64,000 nucleotides of DNA from JBQTIY01 sp052387675 (GTDB lineage Bacteria; Planctomycetota; B15-G4), in assembly GCA_052387675.1 (NCBI GenBank), contig JBQTIY010000010.1, forward strand, positions 124,001 through 188,000, read 5' to 3'. Made by a program: the position numbers and the translations under genes. The notes beneath the pieces are model-generated. The model had not been told where the DNA came from. It was given only the letters and a program-made list of their open reading frames with translations, and made no database searches. This document shows, in pieces, positions 24,632 through 35,046 of the stretch (the first letter of the stretch is position 1; every line of letters starts with the position of its first letter).

Positions 24632-25614
24632 CACGGCCGGTAGACCACGTAGAGCACGGCAGCGCACCAGATGAGAAAGGCGGCCACCGAGGGCCGGTCC
24701 GAGAGCAGGATCTCCACGGGATCATCGCTGCGCGGGGGCGGGGCCTGTCCAGGCTTACGGCGGGCCGTGCGCGTCGTGGCGGCGGCCACCCGAGAACGGT
24801 GACGCCACACGAGCCAGCCCACGAGCGGCACCGTAAAGACGAGGTTGCGCGAACCGATGTGCGCGGCCGTGTCGTCGGCCAGCGCGTAGACCGCGAAGAC
24901 CGCGACGGTGGCGATGGCCAGCACGAGGATGAGCCGATCGAGCAGAGGCAGCGACCAGGGATAGAGCATCGGGCGCGCTGCTGCAGCCTCTGGGCCGAGG
25001 CGCAGGAGTTCCAGGCGCCGCTTGCCGGCTCCTAAAAAGAGGGCCAGTAAACTCGCGCAGGCCAGGAGCCACGGCGAGGGCGCGAGCTGCAGCGCGGCCG
25101 CGCCCGCGCAGGCGCGCAAGGTGAAGAAGGCGGCCAGCGCGACGAGATCGATGCCAGCGAGGCGCTTGAGCAGGAGCGTGTAGGCGGCGCCGAGGGCGAC
25201 ATAGGCCAGGCACCAGTCCAGCGGGCCCAGGCTGGCGAGGCCCGTGCTCACCAGCGGCTCGGCCCGGCGCTGCACAAAGCCCGCCAGCAGCAGAGCGGCA
25301 CCCAGCAGCACGACCGCGAGCAGCGCAGCCGCGCGCGGACTCAGCGCGCCTCGCGCCAGCGGCCGCAGGCGGTGCGCGGAGTGCAGCCGATCCACGCGCA
25401 GATCGTGCAGGTCGTTCAGCAGATAGCCCGCCGAGGCCAGCAGGCAGAAGGCGGCCACCATCAGCCCGGAGAGGCGCAGCGAAGGCGGGTCGACGAGCCG
25501 TCCGGCGAAGACGAGCGGCGCCAGCACAACGAGATTCTTGGACCAGTGCAGCGGCCGGAGGCTCTCCAGGGCCGGCCGCAGCGGATCGACGAAGGCAGGG
25601 AGGCGGACGCTCAT
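24628..25614 (-). CDS. UbiA-family prenyltransferase, decaprenyl-phosphate phosphoribosyltransferase-like
   Basis: 328 residues with about eight or nine hydrophobic helices. The first Asp-rich motif is NDLHDLRVDR and is followed by HRLRPLARG; a basic loop GAGKRRLEL and a late DDPVEILLSDRP match the DPPR synthase branch (decaprenylphosphoryl-ribose pathway) better than UbiA or MenA proper. Such enzymes transfer phosphoribose to polyprenyl phosphate in the inner membrane for later arabinose or ribose transfer to envelope polymers. No epimerase genes are adjacent. The specificity call is moderate; family membership is firm. Confidence 0.8.
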   Translation of the reverse strand: MSVRLPAFVDPLRPALESLRPLHWSKNLVVLAPLVFAGRLVDPPSLRLSGLMVAAFCLLASAGYLLNDLHDLRVDRLHSAHRLRPLARGALSPRAAALLAVVLLGAALLLAGFVQRRAEPLVSTGLASLGPLDWCLAYVALGAAYTLLLKRLAGIDLVALAAFFTLRACAGAAALQLAPSPWLLACASLLALFLGAGKRRLELLRLGPEAAAARPMLYPWSLPLLDRLILVLAIATVAVFAVYALADDTAAHIGSRNLVFTVPLVGWLVWRHRSRVAAATTRTARRKPGQAPPPRSDDPVEILLSDRPSVAAFLIWCAAVLYVVYRPW

Positions 25615-25690
25615 CGGCGGGCGCGCAGGGTACCGCGCCGCGCTCCCGCCCCGCGCCTCCTGGATTCAGCGCCGCACGAAGGGCCGCCGG

Positions 25691-28255
<2,565 letters not shown>

Positions 28256-28303
28256 GGGCATCTCCGAGAACTGAACTGCACGGAAGTGCTTTGCAATCCT
28301 GAT

Positions 28304-28392
28304 GCCAAAGTGCGGTGTGCCAGAAAACCGGGATTCGTCCGGGTTTTCGGTAGGCCGGCTGCCACCGTGGCGCATTTGTAAGCCAAAGTGGC
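28304..28392. promoter_or_regulatory. Three related operator-like sites in the clpB / cyclodeaminase divergent region
   Basis: GCCACCGTGGC (28361-28371) and GCCAAAGTGGC (28382-28392) are 11-bp palindromes whose starts are 21 bp apart, two helical turns. A half-matching GCCAAAGTG recurs at 28304-28312. They fit neither CIRCE, HAIR nor CtsR boxes. Their position between the two divergent genes, touching the plus-strand promoter, suggests a shared repressor or activator. Recognised purely by pattern. Confidence 0.45.
28323..28348 (-). ncRNA. Hairpin in the clpB 5' leader (possible thermosensor)
   Basis: Read on the clpB strand, arms GAAAACCCGGA and TCCCGGTTTTC flank a CGAA tetraloop with one internal mismatch, giving a 10-pair stem about 70-95 nt before the clpB ATG. 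A second short pairing (CTTTG with CAAAG) is possible closer to the start. Heat-shock leaders sometimes use such structures to gate translation. The role is inference only. Confidence 0.35.
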
Positions 28393-28396
28393 ACGA

Positions 28397-28426
28397 TTGA
28401 AACCCCGCTCTCCGCACCCTTAGACT
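28397..28426 (+). promoter_or_regulatory. Candidate promoter for the cyclodeaminase gene, probably leaderless
   Basis: TTGAAA (28397-28402) and TAGACT (28421-28426) are spaced by 18 bases and each is close to sigma70 consensus. The ATG at 28435 begins only 9 bases after the -10 hexamer, so transcription would start at or next to the ATG. No Shine-Dalgarno sequence is present, which agrees with a leaderless message. Confidence 0.5.
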
Positions 28427-28434
28427 CGCCCCCG

Positions 28435-29064
28435 ATGCTCATCGACCATACGCTGCCGCGTTTTGCCGAACAGACCGCGGCCAAGACCGCCACTCCGGGT
28501 GGTGGCTCTGTGGCGGCCTATCTCTCGGCCCTGGGCGCAGCCCTGGGCGCCATGGCCGCTCGCTTCACCGAGGGGCGCAAGGGCTTTGAAGCGCACACCG
28601 TGCGGCTGGCCAGCGAGATCGGCCGCCTCGACGCGCTGCGCGTGGAGTGCCTGCAGCTCGTCGACGCCGATGCGCGCTCTTACGACTTGGTCACGGCGGC
28701 CTACGGCCTGCCCAAGGAGAGCGAGGCTGAGAAGTTGGCCCGGCGCGACGCCATCCAAAAGGCGCTGGCCGAAGCCATGCAGACGCCGCTGCGCACCTGC
28801 CGCCTGGCGGTGCAGGGACTAGAAGTTCTGGTGACGCTCGCCGATCACGTGAATCCCAACCTAGCCAGTGATGTGGCCGTGGGCGCCTACGCGCTCGGTG
28901 CCGGCTTCCGCGGCGCCTGGGTGAATGTGCTCATCAATCTGAACCAGCTCAAGGACGAGGTCACGCGTCAGCGCGTGCTGGCCGAGGGCGAGGACTTGGG
29001 CGGCCGCGCGGCCGAGCTGGAGGCCACCGTCGTGGCCGCGATCGTCGACCCGCTGCGCGGCTGA
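28435..29064 (+). CDS. Cyclodeaminase/cyclohydrolase family protein (FTCD_C type)
   Basis: 209 residues, all helical. ATPGGGSVAAYLSALGAALGAMAARFT is the glycine-rich folate-site motif of the cyclodeaminase domain of formiminotransferase-cyclodeaminase; DHVNPNLASDVAVGAYAL and AWVNVLINLNQLKD are further family blocks. Stand-alone forms act either as formimidoyl-THF cyclodeaminase (histidine degradation) or as methenyl-THF cyclohydrolase (FchA, one-carbon metabolism). No histidine-degradation genes are nearby, which slightly favours the folate role. The following gene starts 3 bp after the stop. Confidence 0.88.
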   Translation: MLIDHTLPRFAEQTAAKTATPGGGSVAAYLSALGAALGAMAARFTEGRKGFEAHTVRLASEIGRLDALRVECLQLVDADARSYDLVTAAYGLPKESEAEKLARRDAIQKALAEAMQTPLRTCRLAVQGLEVLVTLADHVNPNLASDVAVGAYALGAGFRGAWVNVLINLNQLKDEVTRQRVLAEGEDLGGRAAELEATVVAAIVDPLRG

Positions 29065-29067
29065 GGG

Positions 29068-30453
29068 ATGCACAACGCGCGCCTGGCGGCGCTGATGCGC
29101 GAGCGCTGGACCGCCGAGGACCTGCTCGCCGTCGAGCGCTTGCTTGGCTCGTGGGGCGCGCTGGAGTTGCCGGGGCTCGGCAATGGGCTCTACTCCGCCA
29201 TCGCCCGGCCTGTGCAGGCCGGTCCGGTGCTTGCGGCTCCGACGGCGCTGCCGACCTCACCAGACGTTAGCGGCTACGCCTCCACCTGGGTGCGCGACAC
29301 GGTGCAAGTGGCCCACAGCGCCTGGGAGCGCGGCGATGTCGGCGCGGCCCAGCAGACGGCGCGCGCGCTCTTGGCTTGGTTCGCACTGCAAGGCCCGCGC
29401 TTTGAAGACGGCCTTGCCGGCCGCGCGGACCTGTCCGATCCGATGCAGCGGCCGCACATTCGCTTCGATGGCCGGCATCTGCGCGAGATCGCGGGCTGGT
29501 GGCCGCACGCGCAAAACGATGCCCTGGGTTACGCCCTTTGGTTTCTGTGCCGGGCGGCGCTGGCCGGTCTGCTGCCGCTCGACGCCGGCACGGCCACCGT
29601 GCTCTGGCGCTTTCCGCGCTACTTCGCGGCGCTGCGCTACTGGGAGGACCGCGACAGCGGGCATTGGGAGGAGGCGCGAAAGTGCAGCGCCTCCAGCGTG
29701 GGCACCGTCCTGGCCGGGCTCGTGGCACTGCGCGGCTTGTCGCGCGCCAAGCCCGAACTCGTCGGCGCCGGGGCGCCCGCGGGGGAGAGGCCGCCGGACC
29801 TCGCGGCGCTCATCGAGGCGGGCCGCGCCACGCTCGACGCGCTTCTGCCTTGGGAATCAAAGCAGCCCGGCCTGGAGCGGCGCGCCGATGCGGCCCTGCT
29901 CTTCCTGATCCATCCGCTGCGCGTCGTGCGCGGCGAGCAGGTGGCCGCGATTCTGGAGCAGACACGCCGCGAACTCGAGGGCCCCTGCGGCATTCGCCGC
30001 TACGTGGGCGACTCCTACTGGATGGCCGACTACAAGCGCCTCTTCGACGAGGAGACGCGCACCAGCGGCTTCGAAGACGACGTCGGCTCGCGAGACCGCC
30101 ACCTCAAGCCCGGCACGGAGGCGCAGTGGTGTCTCTTCGATCCGCTGCTTTCGGCGCTGCACGGCTGGCGCTACATAGCCACGCGCGATCCGCAGGAGTT
30201 TCTGCTGCAGCGCCGGCACTTCGAGCGCAGCTTGGGGCAGATCACCGGCGCGGACTGTCCGTGGGGCGAGGGCCTTTGTCCGGAGGCCTACTTCCTCGAA
30301 GACAGCCGCGGCCTGCCGCCCGAGAATCCTCTGGGGCTCGCGGGCCGCGCCGAGCGTTGGGTGGCCAACGACAACACGCCCCTGCTCTGGACACAGGCTT
30401 TGCTCGGGGGCGCGCTGCGAGCGATGCAAAACAGCGTGGGCTTGCCGGCCTGA
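29068..30453 (+). CDS. GH15 / phosphorylase-kinase-like (alpha/alpha)6 barrel protein
   Basis: 461 residues. The diagnostic block is SGYASTWVRDTVQVAHSAWE (residues about 70-89), as in glucoamylase-like GH15 proteins and bacterial phosphorylase kinase alpha/beta homologues. RYWEDRDSGHWEEARKCSASS lines the predicted catalytic barrel face with acidic residues, and RRYVGDSYWMADY follows. No signal peptide is visible, so it is cytoplasmic. It could hydrolyse intracellular glucans or trehalose-like sugars, or be regulatory. The call is to superfamily level only. It starts 3 bp after the cyclodeaminase stop, so the pair is probably co-transcribed. Confidence 0.7.
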   Translation: MHNARLAALMRERWTAEDLLAVERLLGSWGALELPGLGNGLYSAIARPVQAGPVLAAPTALPTSPDVSGYASTWVRDTVQVAHSAWERGDVGAAQQTARALLAWFALQGPRFEDGLAGRADLSDPMQRPHIRFDGRHLREIAGWWPHAQNDALGYALWFLCRAALAGLLPLDAGTATVLWRFPRYFAALRYWEDRDSGHWEEARKCSASSVGTVLAGLVALRGLSRAKPELVGAGAPAGERPPDLAALIEAGRATLDALLPWESKQPGLERRADAALLFLIHPLRVVRGEQVAAILEQTRRELEGPCGIRRYVGDSYWMADYKRLFDEETRTSGFEDDVGSRDRHLKPGTEAQWCLFDPLLSALHGWRYIATRDPQEFLLQRRHFERSLGQITGADCPWGEGLCPEAYFLEDSRGLPPENPLGLAGRAERWVANDNTPLLWTQALLGGALRAMQNSVGLPA

Positions 30454-30454
30454 A

Positions 30455-30483
30455 GCGGCCGCGCGGTGGCCGCGCGGTGGCCG
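30455..30483. repeat. 11-bp tandem repeat and GC hairpin after the GH15-like gene
   Basis: CCGCGCGGTGG occurs twice head to tail (30459-30469 and 30470-30480) and a third copy begins. The same bases form a hairpin, GCGGCC (30455-30460) with GGCCGC (30468-30473). It could stall transcription but no T tract follows. Confidence 0.5.
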
Positions 30484-30656
30484 CCTGAAAAGACTCCGTG
30501 AAGATCGGTTCAGGCCCGGAGAAGAGCCCGTCAATCCTCGATGAATCCGGCGGGTTTCGTGAAGATCTCGCTACCGCCGGCCGCCCGGGATGCGCTTTCA
30601 TCGGTCGCGCCGCGCAGGGTTGCGCGCACAGCTTTCCCCACTCGGAGTCTTCACGA

Positions 30657-30992
30657 ATGTCTCTCGCCGCACGCTTTCTGACGCTGGCCCTGGTCGTGGC
30701 TTCCGTCGGCTGCTCGCTCGACAAGCCCACCTGGATCGACGCCAAGGCCAAGTCCGACGCCGCCGCCAACTACTACCTCGAAGAGCACCACAACGGCCGG
30801 CTTTATGTCTTCGGCACCGAGGCCGCCTACAAGAACTTCCAGCTCACCAAGGAACTGCCCCTGAACTACGCGCGCATCGGCGGCGGGCCGAAGGGCGAGA
30901 CGGTTTACTTCGAGGTGGAGGCCAAGGCCGACACGCTCAAGGGGCGGCTGCTGCGGGAGTACGAGCGCCGGCACGGAGTGGCGCAGAACTAG
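30657..30992 (+). CDS. Small lipoprotein of unknown function
   Basis: 111 residues. The ATG at 30657 begins MSLAARFLTLALVVASVGCS, a lipoprotein signal peptide with lipobox SVGC (Cys about 19). The mature part is short: YYLEEHHNGRLYVFGTEAAYKNF, then GGGPKGETVYFEVEAK, which reads like a beta-rich sheet. I know no named family. The 3' end overlaps the convergent NqrB/RnfD-like gene by 56 bp, so about 18 C-terminal codons are antisense to that gene. The gap before it (30454-30656) holds the GC repeat above and no other gene. Confidence 0.7.
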   Translation: MSLAARFLTLALVVASVGCSLDKPTWIDAKAKSDAAANYYLEEHHNGRLYVFGTEAAYKNFQLTKELPLNYARIGGGPKGETVYFEVEAKADTLKGRLLREYERRHGVAQN

Positions 30993-31857
30993 CCGCAGCC
31001 GCTCGCGCATCGAGCCGGCGCAGGTCGAGCCACTTGGCGATCGGCCCGATGATGGCGAGCGCAAAGATCGGTGGCGCCGTGAGGAGGACTCCCAACGGAG
31101 CCTCCCACGGCGTCAACGGCAAGAGCCGGATGGCGCACTCCAGGAGTGCGATCAGCACCACCACCAAGATGCGTCCGTTGCGCGTGCTCACCGTGGTGCG
31201 CGGATCGGTGAGCATGAAGAAGAGCAGCAGCAGGTACATCACGCCGGTGAGCGGTCCGACTTCGCCCCAGAAGGGCCACTCGGCGGGGTTGATCAGCGTG
31301 CGCAGGCCGGCTAGCGCGGTGAAGCACAGCGCGTAAGTCAGGCTGATATGCAGCAGTTTGGCGCGCCAAACCACGGCGACGCCCACCGGCAGCAGGATGA
31401 ACCAGGCCCAGCGGTCGGCTTCGCCCCATTGGTGGCTCAGCACCGACATGGAGCCGGGTGCAAGCAAGAGCAGCGCCGTGATCGAGAAGTTCGTGGGATT
31501 CCAGAGATGGCGCTGCTTGTAGGTGAGCGCGTACTTGCTCGTGATGGCCAGCACGGCACCCAGGGCGTAAGGCCAGAGCGTGTCGCCGGCGCTCTTGGTG
31601 AGAATGGCCACGCTGTTACCGGAGATGTAGGCCGAGAGCAGCGAGGGCCACACGCCGCGCACGAAGCGCGAGAGCACGATCTCGGCCAGCACGGCGGCGC
31701 CGAGCGCCACGACGAGCCGGTCGTAGCCGCCGATGATGTCGCCCAGCAACTGGCCCACCACCAGGATGAGCGTGATGAGCGAGGAGAAGATCCAGGGCGC
31801 CGGAATGCTGCTCAGGCTGAGCCGACTCAGGCGCACGGGTGCTGTGCTGGAACTCAT
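30937..31857 (-). CDS. NqrB/RnfD-like integral membrane protein
   Basis: 306 residues with about nine or ten membrane helices. Blocks AYISGNSVAILTKS, SKYALTYKQRHLWNPTNFSI, FWGEVGPLTGVMYLLLLFFMLTDPRTT resemble the NqrB/RnfD family, in which subunit B/D of sodium-pumping NADH:quinone or ferredoxin oxidoreductases carries covalent FMN on a Thr. The exact FMN motif (SGAT) is not present here, so flavinylation is doubtful. It begins 1 bp after the CRTAC1 gene stop and has no other Rnf/Nqr subunits around it. The C-terminus is an Ala-rich tail. Confidence 0.65.
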   Translation of the reverse strand: MSSSTAPVRLSRLSLSSIPAPWIFSSLITLILVVGQLLGDIIGGYDRLVVALGAAVLAEIVLSRFVRGVWPSLLSAYISGNSVAILTKSAGDTLWPYALGAVLAITSKYALTYKQRHLWNPTNFSITALLLLAPGSMSVLSHQWGEADRWAWFILLPVGVAVVWRAKLLHISLTYALCFTALAGLRTLINPAEWPFWGEVGPLTGVMYLLLLFFMLTDPRTTVSTRNGRILVVVLIALLECAIRLLPLTPWEAPLGVLLTAPPIFALAIIGPIAKWLDLRRLDARAAAASSAPLRAGARTPAAAAP

Positions 31858-31858
31858 C

Positions 31859-33679
31859 TCAGCGGGGCTCCTCGAGGCGATGCCGTGTGCGCAGGGCGGG
31901 GGCGGCGACGGTCTGCTCGCGGCCCGACGGCCAGCGGATGACGGCGCGCTCCACGGCCTGCGCGGTCCCGAGCCCGAAATGAAGCTGGCGGTCGTTTTGG
32001 CTACAGAAGCCGCTGCCGCTTTCCACGACGCGTGACTGCTGCTGGCTCACGGGGGCGCCGCCCTCCGTGGCCGCCGGCTCGGTCCAACTCACGGTGATCT
32101 GCGCACCGATCGCGCCGCGATTGGAGGCGCTGCCCACGAGATCGAAGGCGATCCAGGCACGCTCCGTGGCCACGTCGTTGCGGTAGACCTGCAGCGGCCC
32201 CTTCTGGTTGGCCACGATCACGTCGAGCGCGCCGCGCCGCCAGAGATCGGCCAGGGCCACGCCGCGCCCGTCCAGCAGATCGTCGTCGAGGCCCTGGGCT
32301 TCGGCCACATCCAAGAAGCGGCCGCGGCCCTGGTTCAGCAGCAGGCGCGAGCGCTCGTAGCCCGAGAGACTGCGCGTGCCGATAGCCGCCCAGTTCTTGG
32401 CGTCCTGGAAGACATCGCCGGCCGCCATGCCCACCTTGCTCATGTCGTGCCAGTAGTCGCGCGCGCGATCGGCCGAGATGAAACCGTTGAGCACGATGAG
32501 ATCCTGCCAGCCGTCATTGTTCAGGTCGCCGAACTGTGCGCCCCAGGCCCAGCCGCAGTCCGCCACCACGCCGTAGGCGTCGTTGTGAAAAACGCCGCCC
32601 TGGTCCAGCAGATTGAGGCGGAGGTTGTTGCCCTGATAGATGAAGCCCGACTTGCTGATGTTCGTGACGAAGACATCCAGGCGGCCGGAGTTGCGTGTGT
32701 CGCCCACGGCCACCGACATGCCGGACTTGCTGTCCTCGCCCAGGCCCACGCGCGCCAGCACGAAGCCGCGGCCGGCCTCGTTGAGGAAGAGTTCCTCCGG
32801 ACCGTAGTCATTGGCCAGGTAGAGATCCTGCCAGCCGTCGCCGTCGAAATCGGCGGCGGCCACGGCCAATGTCCAGCGCGTGCTGTCGCAGCCCGTGCGC
32901 GCGGTGACATCCTCGAAGCGTCCCGCGCCGACGTTGCGCCAGAGCAAGTTGTGTCCGCCGTTGCGCGCGAACTCAAAGCTCTCGTGCATGATGCGCGTGG
33001 ACTTGAGGTTCCACAGGTCCACTTCGTCCTGGAAGTAGCCGGCGGCGTAGAGATCGAGCTGGCCGTCGCGGTCGTAGTCGAACCAGATCGCGCTGTTGCA
33101 GTTCATCCAGCGGCGTAGCCCGGCGGCCGCGGTGACGTCGGTGAAGCGCAGCTCGCCGTCGTTGCGCAGGAGCTGGCCATAGCCGTACTTGTAGACGTAG
33201 ACGTCCTCGTCACCGTCGTTGTCGAAGTCGGCCCAGGTGGAGCCCATCGAGGCGCCCTCGCCGGCGCGATTGAGTTCGGCCAGGCCGGCTGGGCCGGCGG
33301 CCTCGGAGAAACCCGCGGGGCGGCCATCGGGCAGCACGCCGAGATTGAGGTAGAGCGCGTTGCTTGTCCCGAAGGCGCTGCTCGTGGCGTAGAGGTCGGG
33401 CCAGCCGTCACCGTTGGGGTCGCAGACCGCCACCGAGGCGCCCATGGCCGCGATGTGCGGCTCGACATTCGCGATGACCGGGTCGAAGCGCGCCGGCTGA
33501 TGCACAAAATCGATGCCGAGTTCGTGACTCACTTCAGTGAGCTGGAAGCCGAAGCGCTCGGTGCCGCCTGCCACCGAGGCGATGCTGCGGTTGGGCAGCC
33601 GATCGAGCCAGACGGTCAGCGCCAGCAGGCCCACGAAGACCACGCGAATGCTGCTGGTAGGAAGGAGCGGGCGGGCCAT
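31859..33679 (-). CDS. CRTAC1-family protein (FG-GAP/VCBS propeller with ASPIC/UnbV C-terminus)
   Basis: 606 residues. A hydrophobic N-terminus (SIRVVFVGLLALTVW) acts as signal or anchor. Repeated calcium-type motifs such as DPNGDGWPDLY, DFDNDGDEDVYVY, DYDRDGQLDLYAA, DFDGDGWQDLYLAND and DLNNDGWQDLIVLNG build an integrin-alpha-like propeller. The C-terminus SASNRGAIGAQITVSW...GSGFCSQNDRQLHFGLG is the ASPIC/UnbV domain. Such proteins are abundant in planctomycetes; carbohydrate or protein binding outside the membrane is assumed. It is probably co-transcribed with the NqrB/RnfD-like gene. Confidence 0.9.
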   Translation of the reverse strand: MARPLLPTSSIRVVFVGLLALTVWLDRLPNRSIASVAGGTERFGFQLTEVSHELGIDFVHQPARFDPVIANVEPHIAAMGASVAVCDPNGDGWPDLYATSSAFGTSNALYLNLGVLPDGRPAGFSEAAGPAGLAELNRAGEGASMGSTWADFDNDGDEDVYVYKYGYGQLLRNDGELRFTDVTAAAGLRRWMNCNSAIWFDYDRDGQLDLYAAGYFQDEVDLWNLKSTRIMHESFEFARNGGHNLLWRNVGAGRFEDVTARTGCDSTRWTLAVAAADFDGDGWQDLYLANDYGPEELFLNEAGRGFVLARVGLGEDSKSGMSVAVGDTRNSGRLDVFVTNISKSGFIYQGNNLRLNLLDQGGVFHNDAYGVVADCGWAWGAQFGDLNNDGWQDLIVLNGFISADRARDYWHDMSKVGMAAGDVFQDAKNWAAIGTRSLSGYERSRLLLNQGRGRFLDVAEAQGLDDDLLDGRGVALADLWRRGALDVIVANQKGPLQVYRNDVATERAWIAFDLVGSASNRGAIGAQITVSWTEPAATEGGAPVSQQQSRVVESGSGFCSQNDRQLHFGLGTAQAVERAVIRWPSGREQTVAAPALRTRHRLEEPR

Positions 33680-33733
33680 GAAGCGGCGGATTGTAGCCGA
33701 AGCCCTTGCCGCGCCGGCCTGCGCGGGGAGACT

Positions 33734-33766
33734 CGCATAGATGTTTCGCGTCGCTCGGCGAATCTA
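33734..33766. promoter_or_regulatory. Inverted repeat upstream of the phosphatase gene
   Basis: CATAGAT (33734-33740) and ATCTATG (33760-33766) form a perfect 7-bp inverted repeat; inside it TTCGC and GCGAA pair as well, leaving an 8-nt loop. It sits about 60 bp before the preferred phosphatase start, so an operator or attenuator is possible. It could equally end transcripts from the left. Confidence 0.35.
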
Positions 33767-33827
33767 TGAGCGCGACATGTCACGCGCGCGGAGCATCTGG
33801 CAGACTCTCGCGATGCGCATCGAGCCT

Positions 33828-34841
33828 ATGGCCAGTGTGAGTTTTCGGCGCTTGGCCAGCGCCCGGACGTCGGCAGCTCGTGCGAGCGCTCTGGCGCTCG
33901 TCGGTGCACTGCTGTGCACCGCGTGCTCCGGACCGCCCGCCATTGCGCCGCCGGAGCCCACGCCGCCATCCGTTGCCCCGTCGCGCGCTGCTGTGGCCGG
34001 CTACGAGAAACTGGATACGTTGATGTGGGTGCAGAACGCGCTCGAGCGCGACGCACTCTGCCGGCAGGTCTTCGCGCAGGCGGCGCAACAGCTTGAGCGG
34101 GCGCTTGCCGATCCGCAGTGGAGCGCCTGTTTAGAACAGACCGGACCGGTGGCGGGTCTGCCGCCCGCGATCATCGTGGACATCGACGAGACGCTGCTCG
34201 ACAACTCGGCCTACTTCGCACGGCTGGTGCTCGCCGAGTCTGGCGACGGGTCCGGCGTTGCATCCGGCGTACCGCCGGTCGCAGCCCCGCGTCCGAGTTT
34301 CACGGCCTGGTGCCGCGAGTCGGCAGCCGGCGCTCTGCCCGGAGCGCGAGAGTTTTGCGAATTCGCCGTGAGTCGCGGCGTGCAGCTCTTCTACGTGAGC
34401 AATCGCGCCGACGCTCTGGCCGCTCCCACGCGCGAGAACCTCCTGCGCCTAGGATTCCCCTGCGCCGACGTGGTGCTCGACGCGCCGCAGGCCGCGCCAG
34501 GCGTGGGACTGCTGCGCCTGCGCACGGATGTCGCCGACAAGGGCCCGCGCCGCGCTGCCATCGCGGCGACGCACCGCGTGCTGCTCGTCATCGGCGACAA
34601 CGGCGGCGACTTCAGTTCGAACTTTGGCGCGCCCTCGACAGCCGCGCGCAGCGAGGCGGCGGCGCCCTACGCCGGTTGGTGGGGCACTCGCTGGATCATG
34701 CTGCCCAATCCGCTTTACGGTGACTGGGAGCCGGCACTGCTGCAGGCCTCAGGCCTTTCGCGCGAAGAGACTCTGCTGCGCAAGCGCGCGGCGCTCGATC
34801 TTGGCCCGGACCCCGCGGCCTCTGCGCCGAGTGGTGGATGA
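33828..34841 (+). CDS. HAD-superfamily acid phosphatase, lipoprotein e(P4)-like
   Basis: About 337 residues from the ATG at 33828, chosen because it gives a proper signal peptide ending in lipobox LLCTAC (Cys about 33); ATGs at 33741, 33777 and 33813 add non-signal sequence and the first lies in a hairpin. The HAD nucleophile motif is VDIDETLLDN (first Asp attacks phosphate), with LFYVSNRAD as motif II and LLVIGDNGGDF as the acidic motif. e(P4)-type enzymes dephosphorylate nucleotides such as NMN at the outer membrane. The insert VASGVPPVAAPRPS is low-complexity. The stop codon lies inside the convergent tRNA gene's 3' end. Confidence 0.85.
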   Translation: MASVSFRRLASARTSAARASALALVGALLCTACSGPPAIAPPEPTPPSVAPSRAAVAGYEKLDTLMWVQNALERDALCRQVFAQAAQQLERALADPQWSACLEQTGPVAGLPPAIIVDIDETLLDNSAYFARLVLAESGDGSGVASGVPPVAAPRPSFTAWCRESAAGALPGAREFCEFAVSRGVQLFYVSNRADALAAPTRENLLRLGFPCADVVLDAPQAAPGVGLLRLRTDVADKGPRRAAIAATHRVLLVIGDNGGDFSSNFGAPSTAARSEAAAPYAGWWGTRWIMLPNPLYGDWEPALLQASGLSREETLLRKRAALDLGPDPAASAPSGG

Positions 34842-34907
34842 CAGGGGAGTCGAACCCCTGACCTCCTGATTGCGAACCAGGCGCTCTACCAACTGAGCTA
34901 GTCACCC
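34832..34907 (-). tRNA. tRNA-Ala (anticodon CGC)
   Basis: 76 nt including an encoded CCA. The acceptor stem GGGTGAC pairs with GTCATCC and contains the G3-U70 wobble that specifies alanine, with A as discriminator. The D arm is GCTC/GAGC. The anticodon stem CCTGG/TCAGG encloses loop TTCGCAA, anticodon CGC, reading GCG codons. The variable loop is AGGTC, and the T arm AGGGG/CCCCT holds TTCGACT. The CCA end overlaps the convergent phosphatase gene by 10 bp. GCG is a frequent alanine codon in this GC-rich genome. Confidence 0.95.
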
Positions 34908-35046
34908 ACGCCCTGCGGAGGGCTCCGGCGCAGACCCCGCGTGGGACCCGCGGCCGGAAGGACAATCGTAGGGAGAGCGCCGCGGAGCGTCAACGGCGGC
35001 GACGCGGCGGCGGATGTCGGGCGGGAAAGCGCGCGGCGGCCGTGCG

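Noticed and set aside
28256..28434. CIRCE (HrcA), HAIR (HspR) or CtsR operator for clpB
   Set aside because: None of the three consensus sequences is present; only the GCCAN3TGGC sites recur.
33741..33827. Upstream start codons of the phosphatase gene (33741, 33777, 33813)
   Set aside because: The first lies within a perfect inverted repeat and all add non-signal residues before the lipoprotein signal that begins at 33828.
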